Below are positions 54,891 to 63,163 of a stretch of DNA of 64,000 bases, piece by piece. Made by a program: the position numbers and the translations under genes. The stretch's first letter is position 1; each line of letters opens with the position of its first letter. The DNA is taken from assembly GCA_031372705.1 (NCBI GenBank), contig JANMLV010000034.1:1-64000 (forward strand). Reading direction: 5' to 3'. Source of the stretch: UBA7236 sp031372705. GTDB lineage: Bacteria > Bacteroidota > Bacteroidia > Chitinophagales > BACL12. The notes under the pieces were generated by a model. The model did no database searches. It was not told where the DNA came from and saw only the letters and a list, made by a program, of their open reading frames with translations.

Positions 54891-55841
54891 ATGAATAATA
54901 TCGAATCTTTACAGCAGTTTTACCAGCAGGAAATCGTACCGGGGTTAAGCACCCTCGAAGCCATGCGTAAAGCTCAATTGCGCAGGGTTCGGTTTATGTG
55001 GATTGCAACCGTAATTTCACTGTTTCTTGGTTTTATTACTATGATGCCGCCACTTATTCTTGTGTTTTTGTTGATATCATTATTATTATATTTTTATTTT
55101 TTTGGTGTAAAACGCAATCGCCCCGATTTTAAATCTGAATATAAAAAAGTGGTAATTGGTAAACTTACGCAGTTTATTACACCTGAATTAGTTTTTACAC
55201 CAAACTTATTTATTCCGCAATCAAAATATAATTCCAGCAAAATATTTTTATCTAATCCCGACATTTATAAAGGAGAAGATCTGGTTGCCGGCAAAATTGA
55301 TAAAACACAAGTAGAATTTTGTGAATTACATACACAAGACAGGCAAACAGATCACAAAGGGAGAACCACTTATGTCACCATTTTTAAAGGGTTGTTTTTT
55401 ATAGCAGATTTCAACAAGCACTTTACAGGTCAAACCTATGTGCTCAGCGATTTCGGAGAAAGATTTCTTGGTGCCTTTGGAAAAATGATGCAAGGTTTAA
55501 GTATAGGAAGACCCGAAGTTGTAAGAATGGAAAACCCGATTTTTGAAAAACAATTTGTAGTTTACAGTTCTGATGAAACAGAGGCAAGATATATTTTATC
55601 AACGGCAATGATGGAAAGAATTCTTGCATTTAAAGAAAAAACAAAGGCAAATATTCAATTATCGTTTGCTGATAATAATATTTATATGGCAGTTCCGCTA
55701 AAAAAGAATTTCTTTGAACCTTCAATTAGACGTTCTGTAATGAATTTTGATGATGTTAAAGATTATTACGAGCAATTACTTTTTTGTGTGGCAATTGTAG
55801 ATGAGTTGCAATTAAATACTCGAATTTGGTCGAAGCAATAA
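54891..55841 (+). CDS. DUF3137 membrane protein
   Basis: A protein of about 316 residues from ATG 54891 (an in-frame TTG at 54867 is less likely). Two adjacent hydrophobic segments lie near residues 37-75 (WIATVISLFLGFITMMPPLILVF and following). A cytosolic domain follows with TIFKGLFFIADFNKHFTG and YILSTAMMERILAF, typical of DUF3137. Members of this family often sit by lemA genes; no lemA is here. Downstream of lspA by 61 nt on the same strand. Function unknown. Confidence 0.82.
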   Translation: MNNIESLQQFYQQEIVPGLSTLEAMRKAQLRRVRFMWIATVISLFLGFITMMPPLILVFLLISLLLYFYFFGVKRNRPDFKSEYKKVVIGKLTQFITPELVFTPNLFIPQSKYNSSKIFLSNPDIYKGEDLVAGKIDKTQVEFCELHTQDRQTDHKGRTTYVTIFKGLFFIADFNKHFTGQTYVLSDFGERFLGAFGKMMQGLSIGRPEVVRMENPIFEKQFVVYSSDETEARYILSTAMMERILAFKEKTKANIQLSFADNNIYMAVPLKKNFFEPSIRRSVMNFDDVKDYYEQLLFCVAIVDELQLNTRIWSKQ

Positions 55842-55869
55842 AATTAATTAACGGCACTTGTAGTTTAAA

Positions 55870-56757
55870 TTATTGTTGCTTAAGGTGGTAAACGTGAAAA
55901 GTAATTCTCCAACTGTTGTTCTCCAATCCCGTACTCAATTCTATTTCAACTACCATGTCGGCAAACTGTGCTTCTTCAAAGCCGGGGTTTGTATTTAAAG
56001 TAAGCCAGCTGGTTGTAAAACTGCTATAAACCGGTCCCGTAAAATTGTAGGTGTCAGAAATGGTATTGCAACACGTTAATTTAATTGAGTTGAAAGCGTT
56101 GACTAATTCATCATATTTTTTTCTTGCTTCAAGCGAGTCGGTCCCAACAAATAGCATTGAATAATATACGGCTTTGCGCTCAGCTGTGGCGGTATAAATA
56201 CGAGCATAACCTGCATTTTTTGCCATTATAGTGCTATGCCAGCCACTTGAGCGATTAATAAGTTCAGGCCTGGCAATTCCTTTATAGTTGTCGAAATTAT
56301 TAGGAAAATCCATTACTATTTTGGCTGCCATTTGCGTAAACGAGAGCTCAGGTGCAGTCTTTCGCGTATTTTGCTCGGCTAAGGAGTCTGCTTCAAGGTA
56401 CGATTGCCAAAATTTTTCATCGGCATTTAGGTTATTAGTTTTACCCAGGGCTGTTGAATCAGCACCTTTATAAATATTATCTTCAAAAACACCAGAAATT
56501 ACCTCTCCGGTAGCTGTGTAAAAGGAGCCTGTGCCGTGCAGACCATTAAATTTAAATCCTCCCACATAAAAAGCCCCGGTCGCCCAGTCGTATCTGCCAT
56601 AACCATCTCGGGCACCCGCTACCCAATTTCCGGTGTAATAATCACCATTTTCTAACCTAAAAACGCCATATCCATCATTGCAATCGCCAACTATGCATTG
56701 ACCAAACATCGAGTAGGTAGTCAAACTAAATATGCTAATTAATATTATGTTCTTCAT
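55870..56757 (-). CDS. MORN-repeat secreted protein
   Basis: A 295-residue exported protein. Signal peptide (ILISIFSLTTYSMFGQ), then three to four MORN repeats at about residues 22-95 (GYGVFRLENGDYYTGNW, GYGRYDWATGAFYVGGF, GTGSFYTATGEVISGVF). The rest (about 120-295) is an unknown alpha/beta domain with DSLAEQNTRKTAPEL and YDELVNAFNSIKL. MORN modules bind lipids or mediate protein contacts in eukaryotes; the role here is not known. It ends 28 nt from the convergent DUF3137 gene and lies downstream of the DUF421 gene. Confidence 0.82.
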   Translation of the reverse strand: MKNIILISIFSLTTYSMFGQCIVGDCNDGYGVFRLENGDYYTGNWVAGARDGYGRYDWATGAFYVGGFKFNGLHGTGSFYTATGEVISGVFEDNIYKGADSTALGKTNNLNADEKFWQSYLEADSLAEQNTRKTAPELSFTQMAAKIVMDFPNNFDNYKGIARPELINRSSGWHSTIMAKNAGYARIYTATAERKAVYYSMLFVGTDSLEARKKYDELVNAFNSIKLTCCNTISDTYNFTGPVYSSFTTSWLTLNTNPGFEEAQFADMVVEIELSTGLENNSWRITFHVYHLKQQ

Positions 56758-56783
56758 TATTGATACAGCCTTATAACGACAAT

Positions 56784-57299
56784 TTATTTATGGTTATGTT
56801 TCTTATTAGGTCTATCTTTTTCACTTTTTGAAGTAAAATTGCCTGAAAGTATACTGATATTGCCATTTACCTCAAGCATGCTTAAATCTACATCAGCAAT
56901 ACTTTTAACGCCGTGTTCCCTTACAGCAGTAACCAGTTCATCAGTTGAAATCCGCGCCCTACGCAGATTTAAGTCATTTACTTTGCCTTTGTAAATTAAA
57001 ACAACCGGATTTCCTTCTAAAAACTTTTTGGCGTTTGAAGAATAGGTTTCCAGCATTTTTAACAAAAAATTGATTCCAAACAAAACCATAGCAGCAACTA
57101 TCCCGCCAAGAAGTGTTGTGTCGGGCCCCAGCATAGCATTTTGAACAGCATTGCTTATTAGTAATATCAATACGAAGTCTACAACACTCAATTGAGCAAT
57201 TTCGCGCTTACCCATTAAGCGAAGTCCAAATAGTACAATAATATATATTACGCCAACCCGCAGCACAATCTCAAGTAAATTATTCACGTCGATGTTCAT
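56784..57299 (-). CDS. DUF421 (YetF-like) membrane protein
   Basis: A protein of 171 residues from ATG 57299; the frame open to 57365 adds only non-conserved residues. Three hydrophobic segments (about 8-28, 38-58, 62-82) and then a cytosolic beta domain: KFLEGNPVVLIYKGKVN, LRRARISTDELVTAVREHGV, DVDLSMLEVNGNISIL. This is the standard DUF421 layout. Its function is unclear. The next gene (MORN) follows by 26 nt on the same strand, so they are probably co-transcribed. The upstream gap is filled by a 125-bp repeat element. Confidence 0.88.
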   Translation of the reverse strand: MNIDVNNLLEIVLRVGVIYIIVLFGLRLMGKREIAQLSVVDFVLILLISNAVQNAMLGPDTTLLGGIVAAMVLFGINFLLKMLETYSSNAKKFLEGNPVVLIYKGKVNDLNLRRARISTDELVTAVREHGVKSIADVDLSMLEVNGNISILSGNFTSKSEKDRPNKKHNHK

Positions 57300-57389
57300 G
57301 GTTAAACCTTTTGAAGCGAAAGGTATAAATAAAATCTGTTGTTGCCTGAACAAGCAAATGGGCAATAGCGGTAATTACCCGTTACATGT

Positions 57390-57720
57390 GAGCAGATTAT
57401 CTATTTAGGGTAACCCCAATTAAATCAATAGCAACGCCTGTAATAAAGGCTAAAAGTGGCATTCGTAACCCTGAATAAGAAAATCAGCACAGATGGATAT
57501 ATCCTAAGTGTTTTGAGCAGATTTTCTATTCAGGGTAACCCCAATTAAATCAATAGTTAAGCCTATAGTAGAGACTAAAAGTGGCATTCGTGACCCTGAA
57601 TAAGAAAATCAGCAGAAGAAGATATATCCCAAGAATTTTGAGCAGATTTTCTATTCAGGGTAACCCCAATTAAATCAATGGTGCAGTCGTGGACTCCTTT
57701 CTATTGATTAAATTGGGGTA
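57390..57720. repeat. 125-bp tandem repeat with internal inverted repeats
   Basis: Units start at 57390, 57515 and 57640 (GAGCAGATT...), an exact 125-bp period; two units are whole and the third stops after about 40 bp. Inside a unit GATTTTCTATTCAGGGT (57520-57536) is almost the inverse of ACCCTGAATAAGAAAATC (57593-57610). Finally ACCCCAATTAAATCAAT-type sequence (57664-57679) is inverted at 57703-57718 with one mismatch. The array sits between the divergent DUF421 and TraB-like genes. Confidence 0.9.
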
Positions 57721-57768
57721 AACCCATAACTTTATCTTAAATTTACCCGTTCAACCTATTCAAATATT

Positions 57769-59793
57769 ATGCTGAGGAATATCACTATTTGTTTTGTGTT
57801 TGCATTGCTGGCTTTTTCTGCCGGCGCACAGGAATCACTTTTGTGGAAAGTTGTTAGTCCGGACGGCAAATTCACATCATTTGTTTTGGCATCAACCGAG
57901 CTGCCGGGGATAGAAAATTATGATATTGCAACAGGAGCATCGCAAGTCATGAATAATGTGAATACTGTTGCATTTTTTAATGTTCCGGATCCAACAGAAA
58001 TTCAAAACATTCCGGTATTTATGAAAAATTCCGGCGATAATACATTAAAAGGTTATTACAAAAGAGAAGATAGAATTCGTTTTGAATTAATGGTAACTGA
58101 AAAGTTAAACGCAAGTGTAGAAAATTATTACACATTTAAACCGTTATATCTTTTGCAATTATTAAAAGAAAAAGATCACGGCGCGGGTGTCGATTTTCAG
58201 CAAACTATTTTACAAGACATTGCTTTGCAACAAACTAAACCAACGTTGAGCATGTTAACTATTCGTCAAATTGCCGGCGTAATGGATGAAATGGATTTTA
58301 ATACGCAAGCAACTGTTTTAAGTAGTTATATAAATGGAATTCAAACATATATAGATGCAGATGCGGAAAAATTTAATGCATATGTGCAACAATCAACTTC
58401 CGAATATGCCAAAGTAGTTAATTCGGCGGAGCAGTCCGCATACATTTATATTATGATTAATAACGTGAATGAATTGTTGTTAAAAAAAGTAGATGCACTT
58501 AGCACACAGCAATCTGTTTTATATATTTTAGATGCAGATTTGGTTGCAGGTGAAGCAGGCTTATTGAAAAAATTAAAAAACAAAGGCTATGCAGTGTCTC
58601 CCGAACCATTTAACTTAAAATTATATAGTGGTGATAATAAACCAACAATTGGTAATAATAATAGTAACACTGCAAATATTTCTAACACCATACCGGATGA
58701 TTTTCCTGAACTTTATGTAATGCCAACCATGAGTGGCTATTTAGATCCGGAGAGTATTAAGGTTGTAAATATAAAAGCAACAGGCGGTATTGAAACTAAT
58801 TATAAAGCATACGAAGATTCGTTTGGTGATTTTTTTGATATGGCAGCTGCAGATACTTTATTTTTAGAAGGCTGGTATGATTTAAAAGGAACAGATGCCA
58901 ATTTTAAAGTTAAAGTCCCATTAAAAAGTGAGTGGATTAAAACAGAAACACCTTGGAGTGATGGCGGTGTAATTAAAACATTTAATTATTCGAATAATCA
59001 CGCAAAATCAGATTTATTTTATTCGGTTGGCTATACTGTTTATCCGCCTACCTTTTCACAAAAAAACAAAAACGATTTTTTCGAGCAGTTTATAAAAAGT
59101 ACGCAAGATCAAATAAGCGGAAAAATTATTGCACAGCGTATCATTTCCAACCCAAGCTTTACAGGGCGAGAGTTTACAGCCGTTGTGGGGGATTCGTTTT
59201 TTGTGCGTTCACAGTTCCTGTTACAAGATAATGTGTTGTATCAATTGTTAGCAGGCGGACCGGGAAACAACCCGTTTGAAGTTTATGCAGAAGCGTTTTT
59301 AAATTCGTTTTCTACTGCATCAAATGTTTTGGTTAACTGGCATTTTTTCGAGCAACCATCATTCAATTGTTATTTGCCTACTCCGCCATCAAAACAAAAT
59401 AAAACTTATACATTGCCTTCCGGCCCTTTAACTGTTCAAACATTTACTGCAAGTGATTATAAAGAGTTAATTGATTATTCGTTAATAGTTAGCACTTATC
59501 CTCCGGGGCATAAATTTGGTAATAAGAATGCATTTTTTGAGGACTTAATTGCAAGTGCCGAAAAGCAATATATAGGAAAAGCTTATAAAATTGAGAAAGT
59601 AGAAAACAATAAGGTTGAAGGCCGATATATTGAAATGCTTTTGATGAATAAAAAAACATATCGCATTTATATTTATTTTGACGGCAATAGTGTTTATCAA
59701 TTTGTAGCCGGCGGCGATGCACAGGTATTGGTATCGAATAACGTAAATCGATTTATTCAATCTATACATTTCTTAAACGCAGAAGAAGATTAA
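57769..59793 (+). CDS. Secreted TraB/GumN-like protein with degenerate active site and duplicated C-terminal domain
   Basis: A 674-residue exported protein (signal CFVFALLAFSAGAQ). Residues 20-285 look like the TraB/GumN (Tiki-like) fold: SLLWKVVSPDGKFTSFVLAS and TLKGYYKREDRIRFELM, and a final VLYILDADLVAGEAGLLKKLKNKGYAV. The usual GTxH metal motif is replaced by STELPG, and the acidic residue of the next strand is absent, so it is likely not an active protease. The C-terminal half has two copies of one unknown domain (about 418-515 and 571-672), each with a YPP start, NKNxFFE helix, IxGK strand, a YQLLAGG/YQFVAGG strand and a closing helix ending SIHFL or NSFS. No known partner. Confidence 0.62.
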   Translation: MLRNITICFVFALLAFSAGAQESLLWKVVSPDGKFTSFVLASTELPGIENYDIATGASQVMNNVNTVAFFNVPDPTEIQNIPVFMKNSGDNTLKGYYKREDRIRFELMVTEKLNASVENYYTFKPLYLLQLLKEKDHGAGVDFQQTILQDIALQQTKPTLSMLTIRQIAGVMDEMDFNTQATVLSSYINGIQTYIDADAEKFNAYVQQSTSEYAKVVNSAEQSAYIYIMINNVNELLLKKVDALSTQQSVLYILDADLVAGEAGLLKKLKNKGYAVSPEPFNLKLYSGDNKPTIGNNNSNTANISNTIPDDFPELYVMPTMSGYLDPESIKVVNIKATGGIETNYKAYEDSFGDFFDMAAADTLFLEGWYDLKGTDANFKVKVPLKSEWIKTETPWSDGGVIKTFNYSNNHAKSDLFYSVGYTVYPPTFSQKNKNDFFEQFIKSTQDQISGKIIAQRIISNPSFTGREFTAVVGDSFFVRSQFLLQDNVLYQLLAGGPGNNPFEVYAEAFLNSFSTASNVLVNWHFFEQPSFNCYLPTPPSKQNKTYTLPSGPLTVQTFTASDYKELIDYSLIVSTYPPGHKFGNKNAFFEDLIASAEKQYIGKAYKIEKVENNKVEGRYIEMLLMNKKTYRIYIYFDGNSVYQFVAGGDAQVLVSNNVNRFIQSIHFLNAEED

Positions 59794-59798
59794 ATAAT

Positions 59799-60527
59799 TT
59801 ATAATTTAACGAAGCCTGTGCCATCAAAAATAGGCACAACATCAAACTGCGGATTACTCATGCAGAATTTAATGTCGTTTTCAATTCCTAAACGTTGTAA
59901 TCTTTTAAAGTGAGTAGCTTGCTTTACAGTGCGCAACATATTTTCGCGAACGTAGCGATATAATAATTTGGCACTTAGCGTTGAGTCGTCAATTATTCTA
60001 AATTCATCCGACAATTCCCGAACAATTGCACCTGCAAAAAGTGCATCATCCATTACGTAGTGATCTTTCCATCCTGCACAAAATAAAATTGTATTTCTAT
60101 TTTCTTTTCTAATCCAATCAAAAATTGCATCTTGATTAACAAAGCTGCCGGCAACAATATTTCTGGCGCTTTTACTCATTAAAACGCATCGAGTGCCGTT
60201 GGTTGTGGTATGAATTATTTCTTTACCCCTAACTTCTTCACTCATAAATTCATATGGCGAATTACCAAAATGAAAATGAGGTATTTTAATTCCGTCGCGT
60301 TCGCCGGCAACCAAATAACCTTTTTCGAGCCATGTATTTGCTTCTTCAATAGTTTCTACAGGAATCATTTTCTTTACACCATGGTGCAAAGCGGAGGCAA
60401 TTGTTGATGTAGCACGAATGATATCTATCACTACAACATTTTTATCTTTGGCATCATGTTGATTCCAAAGTGCGGGTGTGAGGCAAACCTCTAAAATTGG
60501 TCTTTTATCGTCTTGTGTGTTGGTCAT
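59799..60527 (-). CDS. 2-phosphosulfolactate phosphatase-like protein (ComB family)
   Basis: A 242-residue cytosolic enzyme of the ComB family, known in archaeal coenzyme M synthesis to convert 2-phosphosulfolactate to sulfolactate. Motifs: VVVIDIIRATSTIASALHHG, then GYLVAGERDGIKIPHFHFGNSP, TTTNGTRC and FCAGWKDHYVMDDALFAG, with the DD metal ligands. Bacteria of this phylum do not make coenzyme M, so the true substrate is unknown; sulfolactate or sulfonate metabolism is an inference. It follows gcvT by 33 nt on the same strand, probably co-transcribed. Confidence 0.87.
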   Translation of the reverse strand: MTNTQDDKRPILEVCLTPALWNQHDAKDKNVVVIDIIRATSTIASALHHGVKKMIPVETIEEANTWLEKGYLVAGERDGIKIPHFHFGNSPYEFMSEEVRGKEIIHTTTNGTRCVLMSKSARNIVAGSFVNQDAIFDWIRKENRNTILFCAGWKDHYVMDDALFAGAIVRELSDEFRIIDDSTLSAKLLYRYVRENMLRTVKQATHFKRLQRLGIENDIKFCMSNPQFDVVPIFDGTGFVKL

Positions 60528-60560
60528 AATGAAAGCTTTAACATTGTAGGTAAGGTTCAG

Positions 60561-61652
60561 TTATTTGTTCCAGAACGGTATCTTAACCACTTTGGCTTTC
60601 ACGGGTTTTTGGCGAATATCTATAAAAATTTCGGAATCAACAGCAGCATTTGCATTTGTTATGTAGCCAAGGCCAATTGCTTTGTTTAAACTTGGGCTTT
60701 GTGTACCCGAGGTCACTTTTCCGATAACGGCCCCCGATGCATCTAAAATTGGATAATCGTGACGCGGAATACCACGGTCAATCATTTCAAATCCAACCAA
60801 TTTGCGCGTTAATCCGGCTTCTTTACCGGCAACTATTTTGTCTTTTCCTATAAACTCATTGTTCGTAGCTTTAAGTTTGGTAATCCAACCTAAGCCGGCC
60901 TCAAGTGGAGATGTAGTATCATCTATATCATTTCCATATAAACAAAAGCCCATTTCTAAACGCAAAGTATCGCGTGCGGCAAGTCCAATTGGTTTTATAC
61001 CATACGCTGCTCCTGCTTCAAATACTTTATGCCAAATAGTAAGTGCGTGTTCTTTTGGGAAATATATTTCAAATCCACCGGCACCGGTATATCCTGTTGC
61101 TGAAATAATAACATTGCCAACGCCCGCAAATGTATGTTTTGCAAAAGTATAGTAGGCAATTGCGCTCAAATCAATATCTGTAAGATTTTGGAGGGCCTCC
61201 ATCGCTTTAGGTCCTTGAACGGCCAACAGGCAAGTGTTGTCGGAAATATTGTGCATTTCTACATTTTCAGTATTATGTTTAACAATATGATTCCAATCTT
61301 TATCAATATTTCCGGCATTTACCACCAACATATAATTGCCATCCTCGAGGTGATAAACCAATAAATCGTCAACAATTCCGCCATTTTCATTTGGCATACA
61401 ACTGTATTGAGCCTTTCCGGAAGTTAGAGCATAAACATCATTAGTTGTTACTTTTTGAATTAAAGCAGCGGCATTAGGGCCTTTCAGAATAAACTCGCCC
61501 ATGTGGCTAACATCAAATACGCCAACACCATTTCTTACATTATGGTGTTCCTCAACTTGACCCGAGTAAACTATAGGCATTTCATAACCGGCAAATTCGG
61601 CCATTTTGGCTCCTAAATCCTTATGTAATTGTGTTAACGCTGTTTGTTTCAT
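60561..61652 (-). CDS. gcvT: Aminomethyltransferase (glycine cleavage T protein)
   Basis: A 363-residue enzyme that transfers the aminomethyl group from the H protein to tetrahydrofolate. Motifs: GVFDVSHMGEFILKGPNA, GGIVDDLLVYHL with the folate-site Asp, TGYTGAGGFEIYF, and LRLEMGFCLYGND with the following GLGWITKL. Length fits the family. ATG at 61652, with a -7 box at 61698-61705 upstream. The P and H proteins are not in the window. Followed by the comB-like gene 33 nt downstream. Confidence 0.96.
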   Translation of the reverse strand: MKQTALTQLHKDLGAKMAEFAGYEMPIVYSGQVEEHHNVRNGVGVFDVSHMGEFILKGPNAAALIQKVTTNDVYALTSGKAQYSCMPNENGGIVDDLLVYHLEDGNYMLVVNAGNIDKDWNHIVKHNTENVEMHNISDNTCLLAVQGPKAMEALQNLTDIDLSAIAYYTFAKHTFAGVGNVIISATGYTGAGGFEIYFPKEHALTIWHKVFEAGAAYGIKPIGLAARDTLRLEMGFCLYGNDIDDTTSPLEAGLGWITKLKATNNEFIGKDKIVAGKEAGLTRKLVGFEMIDRGIPRHDYPILDASGAVIGKVTSGTQSPSLNKAIGLGYITNANAAVDSEIFIDIRQKPVKAKVVKIPFWNK

Positions 61653-61697
61653 ATGCTGTCTTTTAAATTATTTGCCCAAATTGGTATTAAGCAGGCG

Positions 61698-61705
61698 CAA
61701 AGATA
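61698..61705 (-). promoter_or_regulatory. -7 promoter box TATCTTTG of gcvT
   Basis: Reads TATCTTTG on the minus strand, exact consensus, 45 nt before the gcvT ATG. There is no glycine-riboswitch-sized leader. Confidence 0.5.
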
Positions 61706-61804
61706 AGGCTTTCAACCAATTGGGGGCGGCTTTTTAGGTTTTTCATAAACAGCAAACTCGATACAATTTTTGAAGTGGTTTACCTAGTGTCTATTTTTAC
61801 CGAT

Positions 61805-61812
61805 TACCTTTG
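61805..61812 (+). promoter_or_regulatory. -7 promoter box TACCTTTG of lpxD-like gene
   Basis: Exact TAnnTTTG, 4 nt before ATG 61817, so the transcript is likely leaderless. It also rules out the in-frame GTG at 61775 as translation start from this promoter. Confidence 0.6.
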
Positions 61813-61816
61813 CAAC

Positions 61817-62764
61817 ATGAAATTGAAGAATCCTATTTCGTTAAAAGATTGCGCAGCATTTGTTGGTGGAACATTTGCAGGTGATGGCGAAGCTCAGATT
61901 ACAGGAATTAATGAAATTCATAAAGTGACTGCAGGCGATATTACTTTTGTAGATTTTCATAAATATTACGACAAAGCGTTGAAATCTGCAGCAACATTCG
62001 TAATTATTAATAAAGAAGTATCCTGCCCCGAAGGCAAAGGTTTAATATTTAGTGATGATCCATTTCGCGATTATGTGAAACTAGTAAAACACTTTGCACC
62101 ATTTACACCTTCATTAAAAAACATTGCTGATAGTGCAGTAGTTGGCGAAGGAACAGTAATTTTTCCGGGTGTGTATTTAGGTAATAATGTTATAGTAGGT
62201 AAAAATTGTATTATTCATCCTAATGTAGTTATTTACGACAATGCAATTATAGGCGACACTGTTATTATTCATGCAAATTCGGTATTGGGCGCAGATGCAT
62301 TTTATTTTAAAAAGCGAGTTGCACATTTCGATAAAATGGAAAGTTGCGGTCGCGTAATTATTCACGACGGCGTAGAAATTGGTGCATGTTGCACAATAGA
62401 TAAAGGTGTAAGTGGCGATACCATAATTGGCGAACAAACTAAATTGGATAATCATATTCATATAGGACACGGTGTAGAAATTGGTAAAATGTGTTTATTT
62501 GCCGGTCAGGTTGGCATTGGTGGTAAAACAATTATTGGCGACCATGTAATTGCATGGGGTCAAGTTGGTATTTCAAAAACATTGCATATTGGCAACAACG
62601 TTACCATACTGGCTCAAAGCGGTGTGGGAAAAGACCTGGAAGATGGAAAAACATATTTTGGTTCACCTGCAAGTGAGGCCCGACAAAAAATGAAACAAAT
62701 GGCAGCAGCCAATAATATGTTGGAAATTTGGGAAACAATGCGCAAAAAAAACGGGGAAAATTAA
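61817..62764 (+). CDS. LpxD-like N-acyltransferase, left-handed beta helix
   Basis: A protein of 315 residues with an LpxD N-terminal domain (ISLKDCAAFVGGTF, AGDITFVDFHKYYDKAL) and a hexapeptide beta helix (from about 100, ending ILAQSGVGKDLEDGKTYFGSPASEARQKMKQM). The catalytic His of LpxD corresponds to the one in HIGHGVEIG. The segment GADAFYFKKR is one I associate with the second LpxD-like protein of Bacteroidota rather than the main LpxD, so it may act on lipid A or another acyl-sugar. ATG 61817 is preferred because of the -7 box. ridA follows after 1 nt. Confidence 0.88.
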   Translation: MKLKNPISLKDCAAFVGGTFAGDGEAQITGINEIHKVTAGDITFVDFHKYYDKALKSAATFVIINKEVSCPEGKGLIFSDDPFRDYVKLVKHFAPFTPSLKNIADSAVVGEGTVIFPGVYLGNNVIVGKNCIIHPNVVIYDNAIIGDTVIIHANSVLGADAFYFKKRVAHFDKMESCGRVIIHDGVEIGACCTIDKGVSGDTIIGEQTKLDNHIHIGHGVEIGKMCLFAGQVGIGGKTIIGDHVIAWGQVGISKTLHIGNNVTILAQSGVGKDLEDGKTYFGSPASEARQKMKQMAAANNMLEIWETMRKKNGEN

Positions 62765-62765
62765 C

Positions 62766-63158
62766 ATGCGAAAAAATATTTCTTCCGGAGCCAAATGGGA
62801 AGATATTGTTGGATATTCACGCGCAGTAGTTATTAATAATACTGTTGAAATTACCGGCACCGTTGCTGTTGATGAAAATAATAATTTAGTTGGTGGCAAC
62901 TCTGCTTATGAACAAACTAAATTTATTATTCAAAAAATTGAAACTGTTTTAATACAATGCGGTGCTACATTAAACGATGTAGTGCGCACACGTATTTTTG
63001 TTACAGATATTTCGAGATGGGAAGAATATGGAAAAGCGCACGGCGAATTTTTCAGGGAAATAAAACCATGCACAACAATGGTAGAAGTGAGTAAATTAAT
63101 TGCGCCGGAATATTTAGTAGAAGTAGAAGCTACTGCAATTATGCACCACGATAAATAA
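62766..63158 (+). CDS. RidA/YjgF family protein
   Basis: A 130-residue protein of the YjgF/YER057c/UK114 family. Members form trimers and some deaminate reactive enamine or imine intermediates. Recognisable segments: VVINNTVEITGTVAVDENN, IQKIETVLIQCGATLNDVVRTRIFVTDISRWEE, TTMVEVSKLIAPEYLVEVEATAIM, with the conserved Arg in VVRTRIF. It starts one base after the LpxD-like stop, so the two are co-translated. Converges on rnhB with a 5-nt gap. Confidence 0.92.
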   Translation: MRKNISSGAKWEDIVGYSRAVVINNTVEITGTVAVDENNNLVGGNSAYEQTKFIIQKIETVLIQCGATLNDVVRTRIFVTDISRWEEYGKAHGEFFREIKPCTTMVEVSKLIAPEYLVEVEATAIMHHDK

Positions 63159-63163
63159 TAAGT

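Noticed and set aside
57390..57720. Possible CRISPR array
   Set aside because: The period is 125 bp, the units are similar over their whole length and there are fewer than three copies; no short repeat with unique spacers and no cas genes.
61653..61816. Glycine riboswitch for gcvT
   Set aside because: The leader between the -7 box (61698-61705) and the ATG is about 40 nt, too short for that riboswitch.
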